From the NCBI GenBank assembly GCA_965279735.1, contig OZ257260.1, forward strand, positions 3,162,001 through 3,226,000: a DNA stretch of 64,000 bases. The letters run 5' to 3'. Origin of the DNA: CAIUGU01 sp965279735 (GTDB lineage: Bacteria; Pseudomonadota; Gammaproteobacteria; Steroidobacterales; Steroidobacteraceae). Both the position numbers and the translations under genes were made by a program. Under the pieces are notes generated by a model. It was not told the origin of the DNA. It saw only the letters and a program-made list of their open reading frames with translations, and searched no databases. Each line of letters opens with the position of its first letter. Within the stretch, counting starts at the first letter, position 1. This document shows positions 54,031 to 63,154 of this stretch, piece after piece.

Positions 54031-54417
54031 ATGCCGTGGGTAGCAGCGACGATCATTCTGGCCCTGCTTCAGTACCTGGCATTCAGTTTTCTGGTGGGTT
54101 ATGCGCGCGGAAAATACGGCGTGCCCGCACCGGCCATGTCAGGTCATCCCGTGTTTGAACGCTACTTCCGTGTCCACATGAACACGCTCGAACAGCTCAT
54201 CGCCTTCGTGCCGGGCATGTGGCTGTTCGGTCTGTATATCAGCCCGATGTGGGCCACCATCCTAGGACTCATCTTCATCGTGGGCCGCGTCGTCTACGCC
54301 ATGGGGTACATCCGCGATCCCAAGGCACGCGGTGCCGGGTTCGGCTTGTCGTTCCTGCCCACCGTCCTGCTGCTCGTCGGCGGATTGTTCGGCGCGTTAC
54401 GCGCCGGCTTCATTTAG
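54031..54417 (+). CDS. MAPEG-family membrane protein
   Basis: 128 residues, four transmembrane helices. The conserved MAPEG stretch FERYFRVHMNTLEQLIAFVPGMWLFGLYI (about 46-74) includes the ERxxRxHxNxxE pattern involved in glutathione binding in eukaryotic relatives. The closing HxNTLEQ and VGRVVYAMGYIRDPKARGAGF also fit. Bacterial members are mostly uncharacterised microsomal-GST-like proteins. Convergent with the DUF6152 gene, with an 8-bp overlap. Confidence 0.88.
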   Translation: MPWVAATIILALLQYLAFSFLVGYARGKYGVPAPAMSGHPVFERYFRVHMNTLEQLIAFVPGMWLFGLYISPMWATILGLIFIVGRVVYAMGYIRDPKARGAGFGLSFLPTVLLLVGGLFGALRAGFI

Positions 54418-54814
54418 CCGTCCTGATGCGGGGACTGGACCCGGCCTGCTCGTACTGAAAGCCATCCGCAGGACGGTCGAGTTTGCGGATGTAGAGACTG
54501 AGTGCCTGCGCCCGGCCGGGACTGCCGCTTACGACAACACGGTCACCGGACTTGAACGTGTCGGCCGTCACGCCGATATCCGCAAGCTCGAAACGGTTGT
54601 CCATCTCGAGATGCCATGATTGCACCTGCCCTGCCGCGTTCTTGACCTCGAGGGTGATGAATGGATGCGGATTGATGAACGCAAACCGTGCGACCACACC
54701 TTCGATGGTTACCTGCTGCTGGCTGTCATACACAGCCGCGATGGAATGGTGGGCTTCCGCGCCGATGCCGGAGAGCGCAAGACCAGCAAGAACCACGGAG
54801 ATCAGGCGTCGCAT
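54410..54814 (-). CDS. Exported DUF6152-family protein
   Basis: 134 residues with a Sec signal peptide (RRLISVVLAGLALSGIGAEA), cleaved just before HHSIAAVYDSQQ. The mature domain (VTIEGVVARFAFINPHPFITLEV...GDRVVVSGSPGRAQALSLYIRKLDRPADGF) matches DUF6152, small beta-rich periplasmic proteins often seen near oxidative or copper genes. Function unknown. It follows the PepSY gene by 28 bp on the same strand and may belong to its operon. Confidence 0.8.
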   Translation of the reverse strand: MRRLISVVLAGLALSGIGAEAHHSIAAVYDSQQQVTIEGVVARFAFINPHPFITLEVKNAAGQVQSWHLEMDNRFELADIGVTADTFKSGDRVVVSGSPGRAQALSLYIRKLDRPADGFQYEQAGSSPRIRTAK

Positions 54815-54842
54815 GGCCCGATCTTAAACGCTGCAGCGCCCT

Positions 54843-56264
54843 TCAGGCGAATGATCGCCGCAGACGCCGGTAGGCGATCACGACACCCGTGATGCTGAGA
54901 GCGGACCCGGCCAGCAATGGCAGGAGCATGAGGGTGGTCCTGAGGGTGTCCCTGCCGACGAAGGCCTGGAACTTGTAGGTATGCAGGGCGTAATAAACCA
55001 CGGCATACGCACGCCGGCTCGGGTCCTGGACACTCAGCAGTTCGCCGCTCAATGCGTCGACATAGGCCCGACGTGCCGACGGCCCCTCCAGCAGAAACAG
55101 CCGCGCGCTGTCAGGTAGTTCTTCTGCACGTGCGTACAGGTCGATGGGCGTCCCCTCAACCGCGAGAATGTTCTTCTCGCCAGGAAATGCCGCCTGCACA
55201 CCTGCAAGCAGCCAATCGTCCGGCAGGAACGAATGACTCTCGCCGCCTGGCTCGACAACAGCGGCTTCGGAACTGCTCCGTCGCACCAGAAGAAATGGGT
55301 GGCCGTTCGCCGCTTGCAGTCGCACTTCGACGGCCGCGCCGAGTTGCTGAAGATCCGCGAGCTGAATCTTCGCGGCAGCTTCGCTCAATGACATGCCCGC
55401 CATGCCTGCTGTCTCGTCGGCACTCACGTAGCCGCGGGAGAACAGGCGTCCATGATCCATCGACAGCCAGCCGCTGAAAATCCAGGCGAGCAGAAAGAGT
55501 CCGGCGGTCAATCCGAGAACATGATGCCAACGCCACCATGATACGAACACCTTCCATCCCGACCCGCCCCTGACCCGCGACTGCACGAATCGATAGACGC
55601 CGACCACCATACCGAGAGCGCCACTGAACAGCGCCGTGAGCGACAGCCACCACACCAGCGAATCCCAGAAAGACCAGTGCTGGCGGATGGACGTCCAGTA
55701 GAGCCAGTGCGGGACAGCCCCGACCGAGTTCCAGAAGCGTTGCGCATGGGTGGTGCGCTGGCGAACTTCACCCGTAGCCGTCGAGATATAGAGAACTGAC
55801 TCGTCCGGATCATCGATGGCCACGCGATGGTAGGGCCGGTCCGCACCGAAGCCTTCGTGCACGATCCACTGGTCGAACTCGACGGCTTCATCAACGCTCC
55901 CGATCGTCGAGTCGCTGAAACGCCTCGCGATACGTCGCGCAGCCGCACCATCGAGAGGAGACAGTACCTCACCGGTCGCAGCATCGAGCACCGTTTTACC
56001 GTTGGCTGTGCTCGCGACGTAAACGACGCGCCCATCACGCGCCCGAAGGGTCAGCGCCTGAGCCTCCGGAACAGATGCGAGCGCCTGTGCAGGCGTGACT
56101 GCGATCTTCGCGGCATCGAAGGCCTCGGCACCGTCGTAGCGCGCACTCGAGGGCAGCGACGGAAACGGCACATAGAGCATGACCGCGCCGCTGGCGAACC
56201 ACAGCGCGAACAGCAGGCAGACGGACACGCCGGTCCAGCGATGCAGCCAGACCAGCGAGCCCAT
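54843..56264 (-). CDS. PepSY-domain inner-membrane protein (iron-siderophore reduction/uptake type)
   Basis: About 473 residues with four or five transmembrane helices (LVWLHRWTGVSVCLLFALWFASGAVML at the N-terminus; a VLGLTAGLFLLAWIFSGWLSM helix; a last TTLMLLPLLAGSALSITGVVIAY) and PepSY-type periplasmic regions. The LHRWTG...SGA start is typical of the family next to TonB receptors, including the ferric-siderophore reductase FsrB-like group. The ATG at 56264 lies 7 bp past the receptor stop; a longer start at 56306 would overlap it. Probably cotranscribed with the receptor. Confidence 0.85.
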   Translation of the reverse strand: MGSLVWLHRWTGVSVCLLFALWFASGAVMLYVPFPSLPSSARYDGAEAFDAAKIAVTPAQALASVPEAQALTLRARDGRVVYVASTANGKTVLDAATGEVLSPLDGAAARRIARRFSDSTIGSVDEAVEFDQWIVHEGFGADRPYHRVAIDDPDESVLYISTATGEVRQRTTHAQRFWNSVGAVPHWLYWTSIRQHWSFWDSLVWWLSLTALFSGALGMVVGVYRFVQSRVRGGSGWKVFVSWWRWHHVLGLTAGLFLLAWIFSGWLSMDHGRLFSRGYVSADETAGMAGMSLSEAAAKIQLADLQQLGAAVEVRLQAANGHPFLLVRRSSSEAAVVEPGGESHSFLPDDWLLAGVQAAFPGEKNILAVEGTPIDLYARAEELPDSARLFLLEGPSARRAYVDALSGELLSVQDPSRRAYAVVYYALHTYKFQAFVGRDTLRTTLMLLPLLAGSALSITGVVIAYRRLRRSFA

Positions 56265-56271
56265 GATGGAC

Positions 56272-58449
56272 CTAGAAGCGGCCGACGAACCCGAACTCAT
56301 AACCACGTGGCGCGCCCAGCAGCACTTCCGTCGGATAGAACACGTCTGCCCACTGTGCGTAAGCCTTGTCGAAGACGTTGCTCACGCGTGCCGTCAGCAT
56401 GATGTTGTTGGCAATCCGGTAGCCGGCATGCAGGTCGACCAGCACGTACGAATCCAGGTGCAGCGTATTGCCCGAATCGCCTTCGCGCTTGCCAACGTAG
56501 CGAACCGCGCCCCCCAGCTCGAGCGGTGTGCCGGCGATGTCGGTGTAGTTGGTCCACAGGTTCGCCACCCACTCCGGCACGTTGGCCGGTGTGTTGCCGG
56601 TAGCATCGACGCCGAAGTCGGGATCGAAGAACGCTCCATAGCTCGCATCCGTGTAGGCAAGGTTCAGGCTGACCGTCCACGGATCGATCGGCCGGTAGTT
56701 ACCCGAAAGTTCCAGACCGCGCGACTTCTGTTCGCCGATGTTGCTGACGTCGCCCTGGTTGTTGACCTGCGTCAGGATGTTCGACCGCTTGATGTCGTAC
56801 ACCGCCACCGTGAGATCGCCGCGCTGGTCCGCGCTCGTCATCTTGACGCCCGCTTCGATCTGGCGCGAATCGGAGAGCTCGAAGTTCTGCCCTGAATTGA
56901 CCAGGAACAGGTTGGACGAGCCGACCGGATCCTGTCCCGTGTTGAAGGAAATGTACGGCGTGATGCCCGGCGCCATCTCGTAGACCAGACCGACGCGCCA
57001 GTTGGAACCATCGAAGGTCTCGTTGAAGCTCGACGCGGGCTGGAAGGCGCCCGTCGGCCCGTAGTTCTTGCGATCGAGGTCGAGACTGTCGAACCGGGCG
57101 CCGAGCACCAGCTTGAGCTCCTTCGTCACGTCGAAGGCATCTTCCACGAAGAACGCCGTACTGTCCCACTTCGTCGGGCTCTTCCGTTCGACGACATCGC
57201 CGAAGAGTCCGGGCGTTGGATTGAAAGGATTCACGCTGTCGCCGTCGGGGAAGCCCCGGCTGCGCTTGAAGTCGAGGTTGTTGTAGTCGATGCCGAGGAC
57301 CAGCGAGTTCGCATGGCCGGCCAGCATGCCGCGCCACGTCAGGCTCAGCTGGTCACCGAACAGCTGCTGGTCGTGGAAGACGAAGAAGCGGTCGCGGTCG
57401 ATCTGGTTGGTGGTGCCGTTGAACGCGTAGACCTCCGAGTTCAGCCATTTCCGGTCGGCGTCGAAGTAGTACGCGGTGTTGCGGACGGTCAGCGCGTCAC
57501 TCACGGTCCACGTCATTTCGAGTTGCGGCCAGTACTGCTTCGATTCGATCTTGCTGTCGCCCACATTGTAGTTCACGTAGCGGAGGCGTTCATCGAGCGT
57601 CATGCCGCTGTCGGTGCTGAGAACGCCATTCAACGGCTGCGTCGCAAAGGCCCGGCTGACGAGCGGTGTGCCGAAATACGCCGAAGGATGATCCTCGAGG
57701 TAGTCGAACAGGAACCCGATCTCGAACTCATCCGAGACCTTCCAGGTAACCCCGGCGGAAATGCTGAGCGAGTCCGAGGAGGCATCGTGCACGAACCCGT
57801 CGGACGACGTCCGGCTGGCATCCAGGCGGACAGCAACGGTGTCCCCCCAATGCGTGCCACCGCCCACACCGAGCGAAGTGTTGCCGAAGCGACCCAGGGA
57901 TGCCGCCACATCGAGCGGAGTGTCCGCAAAACTCGGACGCTTGTTGACGATGTTGACCACGCCGCCGATCGCGCCCTGCCCGTACAGGACGGACGAAGGG
58001 CCTTTCAGGATCTCGATGCGGTCGAGGTTGAACGTGTTCATCGGGCGATTGACCATGTTCGATGGCCCGATGTAGAGGCCGTTGTGGAGCAGCGAGATCT
58101 GTTGCCCGCTGAACCCGCGCATGGAGAAATCGGCCAGGTCGCCGGGAGATCCGCCGGTGGTCACCCCTGGCATCGCGGCCGTTGCGAACTCGACCGTCGG
58201 ATAGCCGCGACCGAGCATTTCGTCCGAATCGATGGCATCGATGGTTCCGGGCGTCTGCCGCGCGGTCAGGCCGAGGCGGCTTGCCGTCGGCGTTTCCTGA
58301 TCCAGTGCCCGGAGTTTGCTGGCGGTCACCGTGATGGTCGTGAGTTCCGGCTTGTCGGACGAACCGCCTGAGGGTGCAGGCTGGGCACCAAATGAAATCG
58401 CGGGGACGAGAGCAGCGGTGGCGAGCAGCACAGGAATATTCGGGTGCAT
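56272..58449 (-). CDS. TonB-dependent receptor, siderophore type
   Basis: 725 residues: signal peptide (NIPVLLATAALVPAISFGA), a TonB-box-like ELTTITVTASKL, a plug domain (about 60-170, SMRGFSGQQISLLHNGLYIGPSNMVNRPMNTFNLDRIEILKGPSSVLYGQGAIGGVVN is split along conserved plug blocks) and a 22-strand barrel ending in RGYEFGFVGRF, with the aromatic last residue. The layout and C-terminal DKAYAQW...PRGYEFGF are of the FecA/FhuA siderophore class. The ATG at 58449 has GGAG 8 bp upstream. The substrate is probably a ferric chelate, given the PepSY partner; no Fur box is evident upstream. Confidence 0.9.
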   Translation of the reverse strand: MHPNIPVLLATAALVPAISFGAQPAPSGGSSDKPELTTITVTASKLRALDQETPTASRLGLTARQTPGTIDAIDSDEMLGRGYPTVEFATAAMPGVTTGGSPGDLADFSMRGFSGQQISLLHNGLYIGPSNMVNRPMNTFNLDRIEILKGPSSVLYGQGAIGGVVNIVNKRPSFADTPLDVAASLGRFGNTSLGVGGGTHWGDTVAVRLDASRTSSDGFVHDASSDSLSISAGVTWKVSDEFEIGFLFDYLEDHPSAYFGTPLVSRAFATQPLNGVLSTDSGMTLDERLRYVNYNVGDSKIESKQYWPQLEMTWTVSDALTVRNTAYYFDADRKWLNSEVYAFNGTTNQIDRDRFFVFHDQQLFGDQLSLTWRGMLAGHANSLVLGIDYNNLDFKRSRGFPDGDSVNPFNPTPGLFGDVVERKSPTKWDSTAFFVEDAFDVTKELKLVLGARFDSLDLDRKNYGPTGAFQPASSFNETFDGSNWRVGLVYEMAPGITPYISFNTGQDPVGSSNLFLVNSGQNFELSDSRQIEAGVKMTSADQRGDLTVAVYDIKRSNILTQVNNQGDVSNIGEQKSRGLELSGNYRPIDPWTVSLNLAYTDASYGAFFDPDFGVDATGNTPANVPEWVANLWTNYTDIAGTPLELGGAVRYVGKREGDSGNTLHLDSYVLVDLHAGYRIANNIMLTARVSNVFDKAYAQWADVFYPTEVLLGAPRGYEFGFVGRF

Positions 58450-58580
58450 CGAAGTAGCTCCAGGTCGATGGGCCAGCGTGAAAGGCGCGCAGTGTACGAG
58501 CAACATCAGTCTCAAAGGACGTTAATTACTGTTGTCGATTGCACTCGTTAACGTTGCAGCGTTGACCTTGCACGCTTACG

Positions 58581-60515
58581 ATGCGCGCCATGTCGCCATC
58601 AGATCCGCCGTCATCGGGTCGAAGAAGTTTCCTTCTGCAGGCTGCAGCCACGGGTGCAGCGGCGGCGACCACAGCGATTGCTGCAGCGCAGCCTCCCGCC
58701 GAAACTGCAGCATCCGGAACCGGTACGCCCTCCATCACTGAATTGAAAGGTGCGGGCAAGTGTGGCTCCGACTACATGGTGGATGTCCTCAAGTCACTTG
58801 GCTTCGAATACATCTGTGCCAACCCGGGGTCCAGCTTCCGCGGGCTCCACGAATCCTTCCTCAACTATGCCGGCAACTCCGCGCCTGAGCTGATCACGTG
58901 CCTGCATGAGGAATCGTCGGTCGCGATGGGCCACGGTTACTTCAAGGCGGAAGGCAAGCCGATGGCCGTAATGGCGCATGGCACGGTGGGCCTGCAGCAC
59001 GCGTCGATGGCGCTCTACAACGCCTGGTGCGATCGGGTTCCGGTTTATCTCATTCTCGGCAACACGCTCGATGCAACGATGCGCGCCCCCGGCGTCGAAT
59101 GGGTGCACAGCGTGCAGGACGCCGCTGCGATGGTTCGTGATTACACGAAATGGGACGACACGCCCGTCTCGTTGCAGCATTTCGGGGAGTCCGCGGTTCG
59201 CGCCTACAAGATGGCGATCACTCCACCGACCGCTCCGGTGGTCATCATTGCCGACAGCGAACTGCAGGAACAGCCGATCCATGCGGAACGGCCGCTGACG
59301 ATCCCGAAGCTCGCACTCTCTTCACCTCCGCAGGCCGATTCGGGCGCGGTGGCAGAAGTCGCGCGCCTGCTGGTCGAAGCCGAACAGCCCTTGTTCGTTG
59401 CCGATCGCTTGGCGCGGACTCCGGCTGGCCTTGCAAGGCTGGTCGAGCTGGCGGAACTGTTGCAGGCAGGCGTCGTGAGTACGTTGCCGAATGTATTGCC
59501 GCCGATCGCCGCGGGACGCATGAATTTTCCGACGCGCCATCCCCTCAACCAGACGTTCCGCTCGCAGGCCGCGATTGCCGCAGCCGACGTGATCGTCGGG
59601 CTGGAGATCGCCAATTTTTACGGCGCAGTCAACATCTTCATCGACCAGGAAGAGCGGACGGAACGTCCGGCGACGAAGCCAGGCGTGAAGCTCGTTTCCC
59701 TGGGCACGACCGATCTCATCCATAAGGCAAACTACCAGGACTTCCAGCGGTATGCCCCTGTGGACCTGGCCCTCTCGGGCGATGGCGAGGCGACACTGCC
59801 GGCATTGATCGAAGCCGTCCGTCAACTGATGACGGATCAGAAGAAGACGGCTGCGGCCACACGCGGCAAAGTGCTGGCCGATGCCAGTCGCACGGCGCGC
59901 GAACGTTTTCGGGCCGATGCCGCTCACGCATGGGATGCATCGCCCATCAGTACCGCACGGCTTGCCTCCGAGATGTGGGAAGTCATCCGCAACGAGGACT
60001 GGTCCCTCGTCAACGGCGCCCTGAGCGGGTGGCCTTTACGTCTCTGGGATTTCACGAAGCACTACCAGTATCTCGGTGTGTCGGGTGGATCCGGTATCGG
60101 CTACGGCTCACCCGCTGCGATCGGCGCTGCGCTCGCGAACCGCAAACATGGGCGGCTGTCGGTCAACATCCAGAACGATGGCGACCTGATGTATGCGCCA
60201 GGCGTGTTGTGGACGGCGGCTCACCATAAAATTCCGCTGCTCTCGGTCGTCAACAACAATCGCGCGTACCACGAGGAAGTGATGCACCTGCAGCGCATGA
60301 GCAATCGCCGCAATCGTGGCGTGGACCGCGCGCACATCGGCAACGAGATCGACAAGCCCGCCATCGACTACGCGAAGCTTGCGCAGAGCATGGGCTGGTA
60401 TGCCGAGGGGCCGATCAGCAATCCCCGTGATATCGGTCCGGCACTCAAGCGGGCGATTGCCGTGGTCAAACGCGGTGAACCGGCCCTGGTGGATGTCGTG
60501 GTTCAGCCGCGATGA
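58581..60515 (+). CDS. ThDP-dependent enzyme with twin-arginine signal
   Basis: 644 residues. The N-terminus GRRSFLLQAAATGAAAATTA (Arg14-Arg15) with an AAA cleavage site fits a Tat signal. It is followed by the three domains of acetolactate synthase/benzoylformate decarboxylase-type enzymes: Pyr domain (about 60-230, NPGSSFRGLHES, catalytic Glu110 in CLHEESSVAMGHGY), a central domain (about 240-400) and the PP domain with the ThDP/Mg motif NDGDLMYAPGVLW...VVNNN (the first Gly of GDG is Asn). Reaction unknown: probably 2-keto-acid decarboxylation or oxidation. It overlaps the downstream cytochrome gene by 4 bp. ATG at 58590 is an alternative start. Confidence 0.82.
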   Translation: MRAMSPSDPPSSGRRSFLLQAAATGAAAATTAIAAAQPPAETAASGTGTPSITELKGAGKCGSDYMVDVLKSLGFEYICANPGSSFRGLHESFLNYAGNSAPELITCLHEESSVAMGHGYFKAEGKPMAVMAHGTVGLQHASMALYNAWCDRVPVYLILGNTLDATMRAPGVEWVHSVQDAAAMVRDYTKWDDTPVSLQHFGESAVRAYKMAITPPTAPVVIIADSELQEQPIHAERPLTIPKLALSSPPQADSGAVAEVARLLVEAEQPLFVADRLARTPAGLARLVELAELLQAGVVSTLPNVLPPIAAGRMNFPTRHPLNQTFRSQAAIAAADVIVGLEIANFYGAVNIFIDQEERTERPATKPGVKLVSLGTTDLIHKANYQDFQRYAPVDLALSGDGEATLPALIEAVRQLMTDQKKTAAATRGKVLADASRTARERFRADAAHAWDASPISTARLASEMWEVIRNEDWSLVNGALSGWPLRLWDFTKHYQYLGVSGGSGIGYGSPAAIGAALANRKHGRLSVNIQNDGDLMYAPGVLWTAAHHKIPLLSVVNNNRAYHEEVMHLQRMSNRRNRGVDRAHIGNEIDKPAIDYAKLAQSMGWYAEGPISNPRDIGPALKRAIAVVKRGEPALVDVVVQPR

Positions 60516-60862
60516 AGCGTTCGCTGTTGATCCTTGCTGCCTTGCTCGGTATGTCACTGGGCACGAATGCCCAGACACCGGCTCCCTCTGCCACAGGCAA
60601 TGCGACCCGCGGCAAGGATGTTTTCCTGAAAGTCGGCTGCGATCAATGTCACGGGCGCGAGGCGCAAGGCTCACCAGTGACAGGCCCACGGCTCGGGCCA
60701 GGCGGACTGCCGATCGCAGCGTTCACGCTGTTCATCCGCAAGCCGCGAGTGCAGATGCCCGCGTACAGCCCGCAGATCCTGAGCGAAGCCGATGTCGCGG
60801 ATATCTACGCGTATGTCAGCAGTCGACCGCAACCCGTCGCAGTCGACAAAGTCCCTCAATAA
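60512..60862 (+). CDS. Monohaem c-type cytochrome
   Basis: 116 residues: signal peptide (KRSLLILAALLGMSLGTNA) and one cytochrome c domain with CDQCH (about 43-47) and a distal Met in VQMPAYSPQILSEADVADIYAYV. Periplasmic electron carrier. Its ATG overlaps the stop of the ThDP-enzyme gene (ATGA), so the two are translationally coupled; it may take electrons from that enzyme if it acts as an oxidase in the periplasm. The small size and class I layout resemble subunits that pair with dehydrogenases. Confidence 0.87.
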   Translation: MKRSLLILAALLGMSLGTNAQTPAPSATGNATRGKDVFLKVGCDQCHGREAQGSPVTGPRLGPGGLPIAAFTLFIRKPRVQMPAYSPQILSEADVADIYAYVSSRPQPVAVDKVPQ

Positions 60863-60883
60863 AGTGAAGTCGGGGAGTTGCCG

Positions 60884-61690
60884 GTGCTTACACGTTTGCT
60901 GCCTTTGGTTGTTCTACTGAGTGCGATGACAGGCATCGCCTCCGCCGCAACCGCTCCTCCCGAAGTGGCAAGGGAACTGGCCCCGACGGGAACGCTACGT
61001 GCCGCCATCAATCTGGGTAACTCCGTCATGGCGCAGAAGAATGAAAGCACAGGTGAACTGGGCGGCGTTAGCGTCGAACTCGCACGTGAACTCGGCAAGC
61101 GTCTCGGCGTCCCGGTTTCGCTCGTACCTTTTGAGGCGGCCGGCAAAGTATTCGACGCCCTCAAGGACAATCAGTGGGATGTCGCGTTTCTGGCCGTTGA
61201 GCCTGCGCGAGCGACAGAGATCGACTTCACTGCACCGTATGTGCTGATCGAAGCCACGTACATGGTTCGCAAGGAATCTCCGCTCAAGGTGGTTACCGAT
61301 GCCGACAAGCCCGGCGTGCGAATTGCAGTCGGTCGCGGGTCAGCCTACGACCTGTACCTGACGCGAACCCTCAAGAACGCCACGATCGTCCGGGCTTCAA
61401 CCGGGGGCGGTCGGGCGATGATCGATCTCTTCCTTAGCGATAAGCTCGAAGCCGTGGCTGGTGTGCGTCAGCAGCTCGCCGCCTATGCGGCGACCGATCC
61501 TGATATGCGGATCATGAAGGATCGATTCATGGATGTGCCGCAGGCCGTCGGTATTCCGAAGGGCCGCAAGGTTGCGCCGGCTTATCTGCACGCCTACGTT
61601 GAGGAAATGAAGGCTTCCGGCTTCGTTGCCGCCGCCCTGAAGCGCAGCGGCCAGGGCGATGCGCTCGTTGCGCCGCCCTCAGCGCGCTGA
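60884..61690 (+). CDS. Periplasmic solute-binding protein, family 3
   Basis: 268 residues: signal peptide (LTRLLPLVVLLSAMTGIASA) and a family 3 type II binding fold (TGTLRAAINLGNSVMAQ, GGVSVELARELGKRLGV, DVAFLAVEPARATEIDFTAPYVLIEATYMV, GVRIAVGRGSAYDLYLTR). Usually delivers amino or organic acids to an ABC importer, but no permease or ATPase lies nearby. GTG at 60884 is chosen: GGGGAG lies 6 bp upstream, whereas a TTG at 60878 touches the site. It lies 21 bp after the cytochrome gene, so it likely belongs to the same operon as the exported ThDP enzyme. Confidence 0.85.
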   Translation: MLTRLLPLVVLLSAMTGIASAATAPPEVARELAPTGTLRAAINLGNSVMAQKNESTGELGGVSVELARELGKRLGVPVSLVPFEAAGKVFDALKDNQWDVAFLAVEPARATEIDFTAPYVLIEATYMVRKESPLKVVTDADKPGVRIAVGRGSAYDLYLTRTLKNATIVRASTGGGRAMIDLFLSDKLEAVAGVRQQLAAYAATDPDMRIMKDRFMDVPQAVGIPKGRKVAPAYLHAYVEEMKASGFVAAALKRSGQGDALVAPPSAR

Positions 61691-62650
61691 TCAGGTCGCG
61701 AGCCCGAACGCGAACTCGACGAGCTTGCGGCCGTCGGCGTTGAAGCGGCGGATGCCATCGGCCAGCTTCTCCGTCGCCATCGCATCCTCGTTGTGCAGCC
61801 AGCGGAAGCCGGCTTCGTTCAGGTCGATGCGTTCGATGCTGGCGGCCTGCGCAGCTTCAACTGTCAGACGCGCGGGCACATCGCCCTCCACTGATTGCAG
61901 CGCAGTCAGCAGCTCGGGGCTGATGGTCAGCAGGTCGCACCCGGCCAGGTCCGTGATCTGCGTGGTCTTGCGGAAACTCGCACCCATCACCTGCGTCGGG
62001 TAGCCGAATTTCTTGTAGTACTGATAGATCCTCACCACCGAAGCAACGCCCGGATCGTTTTCGGGCGGAATGTCCGTGCCACCCTGCGCGGCGCGGTACC
62101 AGTCATAGATGCGGCCAACGAATGGCGAGATCAGCGTCACGCCGGCATCGGCACAGGCAACGGCCTGCGCAAAGCTGAAGAGCAGCGTCAGGTTGCAATG
62201 GATGCCTTCCCGTTCGAGGCGTTCCGCGGCGGCAATGCCTTCCCATGTGCTCGCGATCTTGATGAGAATGCGTTCCCGCGGCACGCCGGCACGTTCGTAC
62301 ATCTCGATGAAGCGATGCGCCTTGCGTTCCGTCGCGGCCTGATCGAACGAGAGGCGTGCATCCACTTCCGTCGAGACGCGGCCGGGGATGAGGTCCAGGA
62401 TCCGCCGCCCGAAAGCCACGAACAGTTCTTCCACCAGCCCGTCTGCACGTTCTTCCGCGTCGCCGATGCCAGCCACCTGCTTGAGTGCGGCATCGACCAG
62501 CGGGCGAAAGCGGGCATCGCGAGCCGCCGCCAGGATCAGGCTCGGATTGGTCGTCGCATCCTGGGGGCGAAAGCGCTCAATGGCAGCGAGGTCTCCCGTG
62601 TCCGCCACGATCACCGACCAGCGCTTCAACGATTCAAGTTGTGTAGTCAT
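61691..62650 (-). CDS. tal: Transaldolase
   Basis: 319 residues of the TalB type. Transfers dihydroxyacetone between sugar phosphates in the pentose phosphate pathway. Conserved: ATTNPSLILAA (32-42), VSTEVDARLSFD (92-103) and the Schiff-base Lys131 in ILIKIASTWEGI. The C-terminal half has GVTLISPFVGRIYDWY and VMGASFRKTTQI. Directly behind the cupin gene (TGA and ATG adjacent) on the minus strand; convergent with the binding-protein gene with no gap. Confidence 0.95.
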   Translation of the reverse strand: MTTQLESLKRWSVIVADTGDLAAIERFRPQDATTNPSLILAAARDARFRPLVDAALKQVAGIGDAEERADGLVEELFVAFGRRILDLIPGRVSTEVDARLSFDQAATERKAHRFIEMYERAGVPRERILIKIASTWEGIAAAERLEREGIHCNLTLLFSFAQAVACADAGVTLISPFVGRIYDWYRAAQGGTDIPPENDPGVASVVRIYQYYKKFGYPTQVMGASFRKTTQITDLAGCDLLTISPELLTALQSVEGDVPARLTVEAAQAASIERIDLNEAGFRWLHNEDAMATEKLADGIRRFNADGRKLVEFAFGLAT

Positions 62651-63133
62651 TCAGATCAATCCTGTCAGATCGGGCGCCACAACCTGTAGCGCCTCACTTG
62701 CCTTGTCATCGCGCAGAAAACTGAAGTCGGCGAAGTCGAAGCCGGGAGCCACTGTGCAACCCACGAATGCAAACGAGCCGAGGGGTCGCGCTGCCTGCCA
62801 CCAGTCCGCGGGCACAGTAAACGACGGACGCTGTTCCGCCGCAACCGGGCCCAACCGCCAGCGCTCGACGCGAGCCGCATCGGGAGGGGCGATCAGCAGC
62901 TCCAGGGATTCGCCTTCATACCAGTGCCACACTTCATCAGAGCGCACCCGATGCCAGCGACTGTACGTTCCTGCAGGCAAAAGGAAATGGATGTTCGTCA
63001 GCGCGCTGCGTTCGGGACGATCGTCTCCGGAGCGCACCTTGAGGGGCGAGCGATAAATTTCGCGATAGAAGCCGCCCTCGGGATGAGGAGCGAGGTCGAG
63101 TGTCTCGATCAATTCGCGGGCACGGGAATGCAT
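62651..63133 (-). CDS. Cupin-family protein, DUF985
   Basis: 160 residues. A single beta-barrel cupin: LAPHPEGGFYREIYRS (16-31), TNIHFLLPAGTYSRWHRVRSDEVWHWYEGESLELLI (the His pair and the Glu near the barrel mouth) and VPADWWQAARPLGSFAFVGCTVAPGFDFADF. This matches DUF985/Cupin_5, a family with no established reaction. The stop abuts the tal start, indicating cotranscription in the run apt-nucleosidase-cupin-tal. Confidence 0.88.
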   Translation of the reverse strand: MHSRARELIETLDLAPHPEGGFYREIYRSPLKVRSGDDRPERSALTNIHFLLPAGTYSRWHRVRSDEVWHWYEGESLELLIAPPDAARVERWRLGPVAAEQRPSFTVPADWWQAARPLGSFAFVGCTVAPGFDFADFSFLRDDKASEALQVVAPDLTGLI

Positions 63134-63154
63134 GCAGGCCTGAACTCGGACACG

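Noticed and set aside
58450..58580. Fur box upstream of the TonB receptor
   Set aside because: The AT-rich GTTAATTACTG patch and nearby ACGTTAA/TTAACGT halves do not match the 19-bp Fur consensus well enough to claim a site.
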